From Mariniblastus sp. (GTDB taxonomy: Bacteria; Planctomycetota; Planctomycetia; Pirellulales; Pirellulaceae): 64,000 nt of DNA. Numbering within the stretch: position 1 is the stretch's first letter; every line of letters begins with the position of its first letter. Both the position numbers and the translations under genes were made by a program. Positions 17,737 to 26,760 of the stretch are shown here, in pieces. Under the pieces are notes generated by a model. That model saw only the letters and a program-made list of their open reading frames with translations. It searched no databases and was not told the origin of the DNA. The stretch covers positions 1 to 64,000 of the forward strand of contig JAQXDZ010000081.1 in NCBI GenBank assembly GCA_029251085.1, given 5' to 3'.

Positions 17737-20355
17737 CTATTTTTCATTCGCAGAGCCAAACGTCGGCGGTTGGATTTTGAATCGCCCGCTTTTTGTCCGA
17801 GCGTAGGCTTGATCCTCGGTTTGTTTGCCGTACTTTACCGAGTCAACAATTTCATTTCCATCTTGATCACGACCAATCAACCAAACTGTTTCCCCGGATT
17901 GCGACAGCTTAAACGAAGCAAAATTACCTGTGGCGTTTTTTGTACCATCAGCCCAGACCATTAAAAAATCACCCGCAGCAATGGTTGAGCCATCCGCAGG
18001 AAATGGCCATTTCCGTAAGTCCTTTTTATCATCAGTTAAATACATCCCACTCAAATCAATCTCTTTGCCTGAGATGTTTTTAATTTCAATCCAATCCGCG
18101 TACTGCTCTTTGCTATTCTTCTTGAAACTCTGATTGGCAGCCATAATTTCGTTAATAACAACTAACGGCTTGCTCTGGCGCTGCGGAATCAGATTCAACT
18201 CATTTGGTTTACCCTCTGCATACTGAGGGTAGAATGCAGTCGTCAGATATTCATCATCCGTACGCGCTTCGCAATAATAATAAAACTTTTCGCCAATGGG
18301 CAGCGCCTCTGTTTCAACCGTGTATGCACCCTCTCCAGATGGTTCCATTTCCAGAGATTTAAATTTAGCCAAACGATTCGTCGCGTAATACAAAAACACC
18401 CGTTTCGGTTTGACCGACGCCTTGGACAAAGCCACCGAAACGTTGACTGGAATCCCCGATCCAACAACCGACCCGGCAACCGCTTTGACTGACTTGAACT
18501 CTGGATATTTCTGAGACAGCTCGGGAACTGAATCGAGATAAGCCTTGCGACCTTTAAAAAACGCCTGAAGTCCAGGCGACTGGCCGCGTCCCTGACTCGA
18601 ACTCATCCCAACGCCAGCTTCGAACGCCTCCCAACTGGTTAGTTTTCGCGTGTCCTTTTTTATCTCGTCAGAAATTAATTTCCGATAAGATTCAATCAGT
18701 GGGGCGACTGTATTCCAGTCACACCAATCTCGATAAATCGTTCTCACGTGAGCGACGTATCGCGCCTTTAGTTGCGGATTTTCCAGCAGACGATTTATGA
18801 ACGGGGCAAGCGGTTGATCGATTCCCGCGAAAATATCCAAGTCAAAGGGCTTCAATTGCTGGCCGCCACCTCCGTTTTGTGGGGGAGGTCCACCTTGAGG
18901 AGGACCGCCTTGAGGAGGTCCTCCCTGAGGAGGTCCGCCACCAAATAAACCACCGAGCAAACCTCCGATACCCGGTCCGGGGCCTCCCGGACCTCCACCG
19001 AATCCCGGCCCATGATTCCCTTGAGCGCGAAACGTCTCGTTATTGTCGTAAGGTAAGATATGGAATCGGTCAAATTTTGGTTCCTGATAAATTGAATAAT
19101 CAGCGCCTCGCTGATAGTAACCATCCATATCCAGCATCACATTATCGATGGCTAAAAACCAGAGAATTCGATCGATACAAATCGCTTTATCGAGTGTAGA
19201 TTCAAAATCCTTCGAATCAGTTTCCGCCAATATCTTGGTGGCCTGAATCAACGCTTCCCAGGACTCCGGCGTATCCTTGGTCTTCAACTCATAAGCCCGA
19301 TAGGCATCAGCCTGATCGCCTTTGTAAACAAAACTCGCTCCATCTCGACCGGGAGGCGCTTTCCATCTCCGTCCGCCTTTGGCGTCAAAATGCTCTTTCG
19401 TAAAATCAGAATTGAACTGCTGCTCATTAATGTAAATCCCCCAACTCCGGCCATTGATAACCACGTGGACATAATTGGCTTTGGGAACCGGAATATAATC
19501 TTGAGCAATTCTGCTGTAGAGAACCAACCTCAAGAACGAGGCGTCGGAATGGGAATTCAAAAGATTCAACGTTCGGTAACCGTACAAATCTTGTTTTTTG
19601 TCAGCCCAATCAAACGTCAAATTAAGCGACCGCTTCTGCCCATCACCAAGAGAAAAGAAGGAGGAGTTACCACGGAACCGGACTCCTACTTTTTCATAAA
19701 TCTGCTGATCGACCGTAACCTTCGCCGATAGATCTACCCCGTAGTCCTTCAAAGAAGCCATTTCCTTTTCCCATTGATCCGATTCAATATCAATGAAAAT
19801 TGTGCGGAGGATCGAAGCGTCGTAGAGAGAGCGTTCGGGGAAACTGTCGACAGAATCTTTGGAAATTTCCCGACCAGGTTCATTGGGTTTTGTATTCTCT
19901 CTACCGCGATTTCTTCGCGGGCGACCCCGTCGCTGTGTTGGCTGATTAGCAATCGATTCGAGTGCAAGTTTTAATTCATCACCTTCCAGACGCCCGTTTT
20001 TATCGGTGTCAAATTCACCAATCAAATCTCGCGACGGCATCGCACCTGGTCCGCCTGGTCCGCCCGGTCCCATGCCAGGACCAGAACCCCTACGATCCTG
20101 CCGCCCCCTCATTGGCGGGAATATCTCATCCACGGTGAGTTGCCCGTCTTGATTTTGGTCCAAAGACGCTAATACCGCCGGCGCATCATCGATCTCTTGA
20201 GCCGACAGTCGCGCATCTCCATTGCGATCGAGGCCCTCTGTCAGCCGATCCATTGGCGGACCTTCCTGAAACCCCAACACCGCTTGGACAACGCCCAATT
20301 TAATGACAACCAAAGCAAAAATTGCGATGCAAAAACCAACCCATATTTTTTTCAT
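17737..20355 (-). CDS. Secreted CotH-kinase family protein with EF-hands and lamin-tail domain
   Basis: 872 residues with a signal anchor at ~5-25. Three EF-hand loops follow (DRNGDARLSAQE, DQNQDGQLTVDE, DTDKNGRLEGDE) within the first ~130 residues. A CotH kinase domain (~185-640) has RGNSS, WGIYINEQQF and the LPYDNNETF segment that aligns with the metal-binding/catalytic block. It is interrupted near residue 450 by a Gly/Pro-rich GGPPQ repeat. A domain of beta strands and a C-terminal lamin-tail domain (VVINEIMAANQ, WIEIKN) complete it. CotH proteins phosphorylate Ser residues of spore or surface proteins; the substrate here is unknown. The gene follows rhaB on the same strand with ~190 bp between. 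Confidence 0.88.
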   Translation of the reverse strand: MKKIWVGFCIAIFALVVIKLGVVQAVLGFQEGPPMDRLTEGLDRNGDARLSAQEIDDAPAVLASLDQNQDGQLTVDEIFPPMRGRQDRRGSGPGMGPGGPGGPGAMPSRDLIGEFDTDKNGRLEGDELKLALESIANQPTQRRGRPRRNRGRENTKPNEPGREISKDSVDSFPERSLYDASILRTIFIDIESDQWEKEMASLKDYGVDLSAKVTVDQQIYEKVGVRFRGNSSFFSLGDGQKRSLNLTFDWADKKQDLYGYRTLNLLNSHSDASFLRLVLYSRIAQDYIPVPKANYVHVVINGRSWGIYINEQQFNSDFTKEHFDAKGGRRWKAPPGRDGASFVYKGDQADAYRAYELKTKDTPESWEALIQATKILAETDSKDFESTLDKAICIDRILWFLAIDNVMLDMDGYYQRGADYSIYQEPKFDRFHILPYDNNETFRAQGNHGPGFGGGPGGPGPGIGGLLGGLFGGGPPQGGPPQGGPPQGGPPPQNGGGGQQLKPFDLDIFAGIDQPLAPFINRLLENPQLKARYVAHVRTIYRDWCDWNTVAPLIESYRKLISDEIKKDTRKLTSWEAFEAGVGMSSSQGRGQSPGLQAFFKGRKAYLDSVPELSQKYPEFKSVKAVAGSVVGSGIPVNVSVALSKASVKPKRVFLYYATNRLAKFKSLEMEPSGEGAYTVETEALPIGEKFYYYCEARTDDEYLTTAFYPQYAEGKPNELNLIPQRQSKPLVVINEIMAANQSFKKNSKEQYADWIEIKNISGKEIDLSGMYLTDDKKDLRKWPFPADGSTIAAGDFLMVWADGTKNATGNFASFKLSQSGETVWLIGRDQDGNEIVDSVKYGKQTEDQAYARTKSGRFKIQPPTFGSANEK
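18886..18939 (-). repeat. 15-bp tandem repeat (GGPPQ units) in the CotH protein
   Basis: About 3.6 imperfect copies of aggtccgccttgagg (18886-18900, 18901-18915, 18916-18930 and partial to 18939). They encode a Gly-Gly-Pro-Pro-Gln linker inside the CotH domain. Confidence 0.8.
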
Positions 20356-20413
20356 AACGAGCGCTCAGCCACCTTAGGTATTATCAAAACACGCTTTTCC
20401 AGACTAACGTTCA

Positions 20414-20433
20414 CGCAATTAAAAATAATTGCG
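20414..20433. promoter_or_regulatory. 20-bp palindrome upstream of the CotH gene
   Basis: Perfect 8-bp arms CGCAATTA/TAATTGCG around AAAA, 58 bp before the CotH start and 110 bp after rhaB. There is no T run beyond it, so it reads more like an operator than a terminator. The regulator is unknown. Confidence 0.35.
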
Positions 20434-20543
20434 GACATAATTCACAGGATTTTCCAAGATTTTAATCAACAAAAAATCCAAAGGCCGACGGATCGCCAAC
20501 GCCTTCAACAGACAGATACGTTTTCGGCGAGGGATCCAGCAAA

Positions 20544-22058
20544 CTACGATCCAAGAATTTCTCGATACCTTGCATAAACGGAATCCTCCATCGTTATCGC
20601 CGAATTTTCTGGAAGAAAAACCTCAGGCTCGAAAGATCGCGACACAACATCACGAATCTGGATCCGGTCGGCTAAAACGCCACAACCTAAAGCCTGAATC
20701 AAAACGTTTCCAATCGCGGTCGCTTCGGTCGGACCGGCACTCACTGGCCGCTGCATGACGGTCGCGGTAATTTCCGTTAACAGGCGATTATTTGCACCAC
20801 CGCCGACGATGTATAAAACTTTAATTGGTTGCCCAAGAATATCTTCGAGCAAATCCACCGTCTCTCGATAACACAATGCCAAACTGTCGAGGCAGCAACG
20901 AACTAGTTCACCAAGCGTTTCCGGAAGCGGTTGTCCCGTCGCCTCGGCAAACTCTCTAATTTTCCCCGCCATGTTCCCCGGAGCAGCGAACTGAGACGCA
21001 TTGGGATCGATCAAAGTTCGAAACGCTTGCACCTCTGCTGCCTGCTCCGCCATTTCTGCGTAACTAATCTCCCGCCCTGATTCCAGTTCTTCGCGTCGCA
21101 ACTCTTGAACTAGCCAAAGCCCGGCAATATTTTTCAGGAAACGCGTTGTTCCCGACAACCCTAACTCATTGGTAAAAGGTGCCGCACAAGATTTTTCAGA
21201 GGCAAACGACTGAGCTAACTCGGCGCCCAACAAAGACCAAGTGCCACTCGACAGATAAGCCCATCCAGCATCATCGAGTGACGGATCGACCGGAACTGCC
21301 GCGACAGCGGATGCTGTATCGTGGGCTCCAGGTGCGATGACTTTAACATTCGCTTCCACCCCCGTCGCCTCGGCAACTTCTTGACGAAGATTGCCAATAA
21401 CGTCTCCCGGATCGATGATTGGCCCCAGCATTTCAGTGGGAATATTGAGTTGCTCCATCAGTTCAAAATCCCAATCCCCCGTCTCAAGAGCCAGCATCCC
21501 ACTAGTCGACGCAATGGTTCGTTCAGTGGTCATCTCACCAGACAACCAAAAATGGAAAAGATCAGGCACAAATAATAATCGATGCGCTGCTGCTACCAAT
21601 TCGGGTTCACGCGTATTTCGAGCCACCACCTGAAACAACGAATTGATTTGCATCAACTGAATTCCAGTCCGCGCGTAAAGCGCTTCGCGGCCGCCCACGA
21701 TTTCAAGCGTTTTTTCCATCGCTTCGTGATTCTGAGGGTCGCGGTAGCAGTGAGGCAATGCTAACAATTCACCTGACTTACCAACGAGCGCCCAGTCCAC
21801 CCCCCACGTGTCGACGCCGACGCTGCGGAGCTGAACATTGTTTTCATGGCACCAATCCGCAGCCTGACGAATTCCCTCCAAAACATTCAGCCAAATTCCG
21901 GTCAAATCCCAAACGGGGCCAGCCGGGGTCGGGCAGGGGTGGTGCTCGAAACGGTGGACCTCTTCGAGTTCAACAACCGCAGGGTTTCCTCGCAGCAATC
22001 CAACAATCGCCCGCCCTGAACTTGCTCCTAAATCAATGGCTAAATGAGCGCTCGACAT
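20544..22058 (-). CDS. rhaB: Rhamnulokinase (FGGY carbohydrate kinase)
   Basis: 504 residues, the usual RhaB length. It has the N-terminal phosphate-binding LAIDLGASSGRAIVG, the substrate-site SVGVDTWGVDWAL, GAHDTASAVAAVP, YLSSGTWSLLGAEL and a C-terminal adenosine-binding YIVGGGANNRLL. These are typical of RhaB rather than xylulokinase or glycerol kinase. It phosphorylates L-rhamnulose to L-rhamnulose 1-phosphate in the cytosol. The next gene upstream on the same strand encodes the enzyme that cleaves that product, with a ~187-bp gap that could carry its own promoter. A rhamnose isomerase and transporter are not in the window. Confidence 0.93.
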   Translation of the reverse strand: MSSAHLAIDLGASSGRAIVGLLRGNPAVVELEEVHRFEHHPCPTPAGPVWDLTGIWLNVLEGIRQAADWCHENNVQLRSVGVDTWGVDWALVGKSGELLALPHCYRDPQNHEAMEKTLEIVGGREALYARTGIQLMQINSLFQVVARNTREPELVAAAHRLLFVPDLFHFWLSGEMTTERTIASTSGMLALETGDWDFELMEQLNIPTEMLGPIIDPGDVIGNLRQEVAEATGVEANVKVIAPGAHDTASAVAAVPVDPSLDDAGWAYLSSGTWSLLGAELAQSFASEKSCAAPFTNELGLSGTTRFLKNIAGLWLVQELRREELESGREISYAEMAEQAAEVQAFRTLIDPNASQFAAPGNMAGKIREFAEATGQPLPETLGELVRCCLDSLALCYRETVDLLEDILGQPIKVLYIVGGGANNRLLTEITATVMQRPVSAGPTEATAIGNVLIQALGCGVLADRIQIRDVVSRSFEPEVFLPENSAITMEDSVYARYREILGS

Positions 22059-22082
22059 ACCAGTCCTTCATTTTAAAGCCGG

Positions 22083-22102
22083 CATTTGTAAAAAAACAAA
22101 TG
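22083..22102. promoter_or_regulatory. 20-bp palindrome upstream of rhaB
   Basis: Perfect 7-bp arms CATTTGT/ACAAATG around a six-A centre, 24 bp upstream of the rhaB start. The position suits an operator or a leader hairpin. No T run follows on the minus strand, so it is unlikely to be a terminator for the upstream gene. Confidence 0.35.
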
Positions 22103-22245
22103 GGAACCTAACAACCGCAAGTTAACAATTCGCAATTCAAATTCACAGGAAAACAACTTGGGACCACCGGTTAGCACCTCCTCCGAGCCATTGCCGAAGG
22201 AGACGCTCAAACTTTTCGGACTCCAAATTAAACCCGCGAACCTGT

Positions 22246-24456
22246 TTAGCGAAGGAACGCTTCGTGCAATCCACCGTCAACATTAATAATTTGCCCGGTG
22301 GTCTTACTGGAACGATTAGACGACAGAAAATAAATCGCTTCAGCCTGATCTGCCGGAGTAATTGGCTGCTTGGTCAAGGTTCGCTGCGCGTAAAACTCAG
22401 CCAAACTACTTCGCAATGAGTCATCGGTATCTGATTCGTCAAATTCAATGGCGTATTTCGTTAGCGAAGCAATCACTCGGTCGCGAGGAAACATAGTACT
22501 CCCAGCAACCACGGTCGCCGGGGCAACCGCATTCACACGAACAAGTGGTGACATCTCGATTGCCAACTCGCGAACCAAGTGGTTGGCAGCCGCTTTCGAA
22601 GTATCGTAAGCAACTGATCCTTTTTTACCCACCACACCATTCACACTTGTCGTCAAAACGACAGATGCCAACAATCCTTGTTCTTTGAGTAGCCCTCTGA
22701 CTTCATCGACTACGTTGTAACTTCCCCGCACGTTGACATCGAAAGTAAACTTCCATTTGTCATCGGATAGCGAACCATCTCGTTCGGGTGCAACAAAAAC
22801 TCCCGCCGTTACGATTACCCGATCAATTCCTCCGTAGGCAAGCAATGTATCGTGAATCATCGCTTTGATTGAATTGCGGTCTGTGATGTCCACGCCAAGC
22901 CCAATTGTCGGCCCACAGCCAGAAATCCCCGAACCTGCGACGCCAATTCCGACGCCATAAATTTCGGTCAATTCCGCCGCAGTCGCTTCGGCCGCAGCCT
23001 GACTGAGATCACAGCAGACCACGTGAGCACCTTCTTTGGCAATTCGATGGGCGACCTCTTTGCCGATGCCATTGCCAGCCCCGATCACTAACGCGATGTC
23101 TCGTGACATTTCCTTCTCTGGTGGCTTACGCTTCAGCTTGGCTTCCTCAAGGAGCCAGTACTCAATATCGAAAGCTTCTTGTTTAGGCAGCGCGATGTAC
23201 TCACCCAGTGCTTCGGAACCACGCATCACCTCAACAGCACACGTGTAAAACTCCGCCGTCACTCTCGACTCGCTTTTGTCTTTGCCCCAGGCAATCATCC
23301 CTACGCCCGGCACCAAAATGACAGTCGGGTTGGGATCACGCATCGCTGGCGAATTATCGTGCTTATGTGCCTCGTAATAGGCAGCGTAGTCTTTGCGGTA
23401 TTGTTCAAGGCCCGCCGTCAGCAGGGACTTTAGATTCACCAAGCCATGTGGATCATCCTCGGTTGTCTGAGTCGGATCCCAGTCAACATACAGCGGCTTG
23501 ATCTTCGTTCTTAGGAAATGATCGGGGCAACTGGTACCCAACTCAGCCAATCGCGCTGCATCGTTTGAGTTAACGAAACGCAGGATCGAATCGCGAGCCT
23601 CCACAGTGCCGACAAACTTGTTCATTTGAGAAACTTGGCCACGCAACCAAGGCAGTAATTCAACCAACAAAGAATTGCGAGAATCATCAGACAGTGTCTC
23701 GTATTTCTGTCCGCCGAACGTTTGATCTCCCTTGTCTTTGGATTCAATGTACTCGGCTGCTTTGTCAATTAAGCTCAGTGTCAACTCGTAGCATTCTTTG
23801 TCGTCATCCGCCCAGTTAATTAAACCGTGCTGCCCCATGACGAGTCCTTTGAGAGCCGGATTCGCTTCGACCTCTTTTTGCATCAACAAGCCAAGCTCAA
23901 ACCCTGGTCGCAACCATGGAACCCAGCCAATTTCGTCACCAAAGATCTCCTGTGTCATTTCTCGACTGGCACTGCACGCCGCGATTGAAATCACACTGTT
24001 GGGATGCATGTGATCGACATGCCGCGCTGGCAAAAAACCGTGCAACGGGGTATCGATTGAGCTAGCCCGTGGATTCAAATTAAATGTGCAGTGCGGAAAA
24101 TAACCCACCATTGCATCTTCGGCTGGCGTTTTGGGGCCGTTATCCGGAGCGTTCTTATAACTGGGGATTAGCGAAAGTAGTTTACTCATGTAAAGCGAGG
24201 CAAAATTCTGCAATTTAGCCGTCCGCAAATCGCCACCCGATCCTTTTACCCACAGGACATCGGTTTCGCCACCGGTCAACGGATCGGTTTCCATGATCTT
24301 CGACGATGTGTTGCCTCCGCCTGTATTTGTGATCCTCTGGTCAGCACCGAGACAATTCGAGCGGTAAATTAATCGTTCCGCGGGAGAAAGCGTATCTGCA
24401 ACCGAATCGTCCCAGTGACGATCGACATGTTTTAAATCATTCGAGGCAGTGGACAT
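22246..24456 (-). CDS. rhaEW: Bifunctional rhamnulose-1-phosphate aldolase/L-lactaldehyde dehydrogenase
   Basis: 736 residues made of two enzymes. Residues ~1-430 are a class II aldolase (AraD/FucA fold) with the zinc site PARHVDHMHPN (two His) and a third His in MGQHGLINW. Residues ~450-736 are an SDR domain with GAGNGIGKE, VTAGVF, a catalytic Ser in TTSVNG, and YDTSK. In bacteria with this fusion (RhaEW type) the aldolase gives dihydroxyacetone phosphate and L-lactaldehyde, and the SDR half oxidises lactaldehyde to L-lactate with NAD. All catalytic residues I can recognise are present. It is upstream of rhaB on the same strand and divergent (184 bp) from lutABC, which would consume the L-lactate. 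Confidence 0.9.
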   Translation of the reverse strand: MSTASNDLKHVDRHWDDSVADTLSPAERLIYRSNCLGADQRITNTGGGNTSSKIMETDPLTGGETDVLWVKGSGGDLRTAKLQNFASLYMSKLLSLIPSYKNAPDNGPKTPAEDAMVGYFPHCTFNLNPRASSIDTPLHGFLPARHVDHMHPNSVISIAACSASREMTQEIFGDEIGWVPWLRPGFELGLLMQKEVEANPALKGLVMGQHGLINWADDDKECYELTLSLIDKAAEYIESKDKGDQTFGGQKYETLSDDSRNSLLVELLPWLRGQVSQMNKFVGTVEARDSILRFVNSNDAARLAELGTSCPDHFLRTKIKPLYVDWDPTQTTEDDPHGLVNLKSLLTAGLEQYRKDYAAYYEAHKHDNSPAMRDPNPTVILVPGVGMIAWGKDKSESRVTAEFYTCAVEVMRGSEALGEYIALPKQEAFDIEYWLLEEAKLKRKPPEKEMSRDIALVIGAGNGIGKEVAHRIAKEGAHVVCCDLSQAAAEATAAELTEIYGVGIGVAGSGISGCGPTIGLGVDITDRNSIKAMIHDTLLAYGGIDRVIVTAGVFVAPERDGSLSDDKWKFTFDVNVRGSYNVVDEVRGLLKEQGLLASVVLTTSVNGVVGKKGSVAYDTSKAAANHLVRELAIEMSPLVRVNAVAPATVVAGSTMFPRDRVIASLTKYAIEFDESDTDDSLRSSLAEFYAQRTLTKQPITPADQAEAIYFLSSNRSSKTTGQIINVDGGLHEAFLR

Positions 24457-24505
24457 AATTTTGTTTTTTGAGATGTAAAAAAGACTTGTGAAAAACCGAT
24501 AGTTA

Positions 24506-24519
24506 GTATGGTCGCATAC
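24506..24519. promoter_or_regulatory. Palindrome in the rhaEW-lutABC divergent region
   Basis: GTATG-GTCG-CATAC, perfect 5-bp arms, lies 50 bp from rhaEW and 122 bp from lutA in the 184-bp divergent intergenic region. A shared operator is possible. A TATATT (24603-24608) about 32 bp before lutA could be its -10. Confidence 0.35.
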
Positions 24520-24640
24520 AACGGTTTGATGTCAACTGAGCTACCCCCACATAAATACGGGACATCAGCACAAATAGGTATTAAACGAACCCAAGATTGG
24601 GTTATATTGAAGGTTCCAAATATTTATCACGGAAACTGAA

Positions 24641-25357
24641 TTGAAAATTTCACTTTTTATTCCCTGCTATGTCGATCAGTTGTCGCCACACATCGGAATT
24701 GCGATGGTCAATGTTCTTGAGCGTCTGGGCCATGAAGTTGATTACCCCGAAGGCCAGACCTGTTGTGGCCAACCTGCGTTTAATTCAGGCTATTTCCCTG
24801 AAGCTAAAAAAGTCGCAGATCATTTTTTAGATACATTTGCGGATGCGGACATGGTCGCAGTTCCCTCCGGTTCCTGTACTGCAATGATTAGAAAATTCTA
24901 TCCTGAGCTTTATCAGGATTCACCCCAAGCAAAAGTCGTGTCGGAATTAAGTGGTCGCGTATTTGAATTTACAGAATTACTTGTGAATCAACTTGGCGTG
25001 ACCGATGTCGGAGCGAAACTCAAGGGAACGGCAACCTACCACGACGGCTGTCACGGTCTCCGTGAACTTGGGATTCAGGACGCGCCACGGAAACTGCTTG
25101 AAAACGTTGAGGGATTGTCATTGGTTGAAATGGATGAAGCGCAATCGTGCTGTGGATTTGGCGGCACGTTTGCAATTAAATTCCCTCAAATTTCGACCGC
25201 AATGACACAGGTTAAACTCGGCAGCGCCACGCAAACCGAAGCAGACTACCTGATCTCAGGCGACCCAAGTTGCCTGATGCAAATCGGGGGTTATTTCAGC
25301 CGCCAAAAATCATCTATCCAATGTCTTCACATTGCAGAGGTACTTGACCAGCAATGA
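24641..25357 (+). CDS. lutA: L-lactate utilisation protein LutA (CCG-domain Fe-S oxidoreductase)
   Basis: 238 residues from a TTG codon; the sequence right at this start (KISLFIPCYVDQL) matches family N-termini. Two CCG domains are present: TCCGQPAFNSG (~47-57) and SCCGFGGTFAIK (~169-180). These Cys-rich domains bind Fe-S or mediate electron transfer, as in heterodisulfide reductase and glycolate oxidase subunits. LutA, LutB and LutC form the non-flavin L-lactate dehydrogenase complex that oxidises L-lactate to pyruvate. lutB starts inside its stop codon (ATGA overlap), so the genes are translationally coupled. Confidence 0.93.
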   Translation: MKISLFIPCYVDQLSPHIGIAMVNVLERLGHEVDYPEGQTCCGQPAFNSGYFPEAKKVADHFLDTFADADMVAVPSGSCTAMIRKFYPELYQDSPQAKVVSELSGRVFEFTELLVNQLGVTDVGAKLKGTATYHDGCHGLRELGIQDAPRKLLENVEGLSLVEMDEAQSCCGFGGTFAIKFPQISTAMTQVKLGSATQTEADYLISGDPSCLMQIGGYFSRQKSSIQCLHIAEVLDQQ

Positions 25358-26760
25358 GCCAATCGACCAACCCAACCACTCAATTTCAGACCGATGCGAA
25401 TCGCGTAACAGCAGACGTTGACCGCAGGAGCTTCCTTCGCAGTTCCTTGCGGGGCTATCAAACGACGCGTGACGCAACTCAGGAACGATTCCTTAATTAC
25501 GAGTCGGCTAGAATAGCGGCCGGCGACGCAAAATGGGAAGCAATTGAAAACCTTGATGTTTACCTCGCTCAATTTGCCGACAAACTAGAAGCCCGTGGTG
25601 CTACCGTCCACTGGTGCAGTGACAGCGCAGAGGCCCGAGATGCAATTCTCGACATCATCAAAAAGCATGATGCGAAATCTGTCATCAAAAGTAAATGTAT
25701 GACGACAGAGGAAATTCACCTCAATGACTTGCTCGAAAAAGAGGGGTTTGAAGTTGTCGAATCCGATCTAGGTGAGTTCATTGTCCAACTTCGAGATGAA
25801 GCTCCTTATCACTTCGTATTTCCCGCGATGCACCTGAAGAAGGAAGAGATCAACACCCTTTTTCAAGAAAAACTTAAATCAATCAACACCGATGATCCAG
25901 AAGAATTGACGATGGTTGCCCGAGAAGTCCTCCGGCAGAAATATCTCAGTGCCGACATTGGCATCAGCGGAGCTAATTTTGGCGTTGCCGAAACAGGAAT
26001 GATTTCAATCACTGAAAATGAAGGGAATGCCAGGCTAACCACCTCACTTCCCAAAGTTCATATTGCACTGATGGGAATTGAAAAAATAATCCCCAGGCTC
26101 GAGGACTTAGCACTGATGCTTCCCATGCTCGCAACTGCCGGGACTGGACAACATTTGACTTGTTACAATTCCCAATTGGGAGGCCCCCGCCAAGACGACG
26201 AAAGTGACGGGCCGGTCGAAATGCACGTGGTGCTGCTTGACAACCATCGAACACGACTGCTCGCCGACCCCGAACAGCGTGATGCATTACGCTGCATCCG
26301 CTGCGGCGCTTGCCTCAATGTTTGTCCAATTTTCAAAAATGTCGGCGGTCACACCTACGGCACTACCTACCAAGGCCCCATCGGGAGCGTGATTACTCCG
26401 CACTTACGCGGCCTTAAAGACTGGAAACACCTCTCCCATTCCTCCTCACTCTGCGGTGCGTGCTCGGAAACTTGCCCGGTGAAAATTGACCTCCATCACC
26501 ACCTTTTGCGAAATCGTAGAGACGCTGCCGGCAAAGGGCAGGGGGGGCTTGCGGAAAGAACCCTGATGCTCGGTTTCACTATCGTAATGCGGCGTCCGTG
26601 GCTTTATCGACTCACCGGCAGGCTTGGCAAACTGGGGCACGTACTCACTAAACCGATTCACGGTACCCGAATTGACCCTTTTTACGCTTGGAAAAAAACG
26701 CGTGACTTGGACGATCCAGCAAAACAAAGTTTCAAGCAGTATTGGAAGTCGAGAAAATGA
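25354..26760 (+). CDS. lutB: L-lactate utilisation iron-sulfur protein LutB
   Basis: 468 residues. Residues ~70-300 are a LutB/LUD domain (SKCMTTEEIHLN, ISGANFGVAETG, LPKVHIALMGIEKI). A ferredoxin-like module follows with CIRCGACLNVCP (~309-320) and CGACSETCPV (~363-372), enough for two [4Fe-4S] clusters. The C-terminal ~80 residues form the DUF3390-like tail. It is the electron-carrying subunit of the lactate-oxidising complex. It overlaps lutA by the ATGA at 25354 and lutC by the ATGA at 26757, so the three subunits are made from one transcript in fixed order. Confidence 0.94.
   Translation: MSQSTNPTTQFQTDANRVTADVDRRSFLRSSLRGYQTTRDATQERFLNYESARIAAGDAKWEAIENLDVYLAQFADKLEARGATVHWCSDSAEARDAILDIIKKHDAKSVIKSKCMTTEEIHLNDLLEKEGFEVVESDLGEFIVQLRDEAPYHFVFPAMHLKKEEINTLFQEKLKSINTDDPEELTMVAREVLRQKYLSADIGISGANFGVAETGMISITENEGNARLTTSLPKVHIALMGIEKIIPRLEDLALMLPMLATAGTGQHLTCYNSQLGGPRQDDESDGPVEMHVVLLDNHRTRLLADPEQRDALRCIRCGACLNVCPIFKNVGGHTYGTTYQGPIGSVITPHLRGLKDWKHLSHSSSLCGACSETCPVKIDLHHHLLRNRRDAAGKGQGGLAERTLMLGFTIVMRRPWLYRLTGRLGKLGHVLTKPIHGTRIDPFYAWKKTRDLDDPAKQSFKQYWKSRK

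Noticed and set aside
18886-18939. CRISPR-like or mobile repeat array in the CotH gene.
   Set aside because: The repeat is contiguous, in frame and simply encodes a Gly/Pro/Gln linker.
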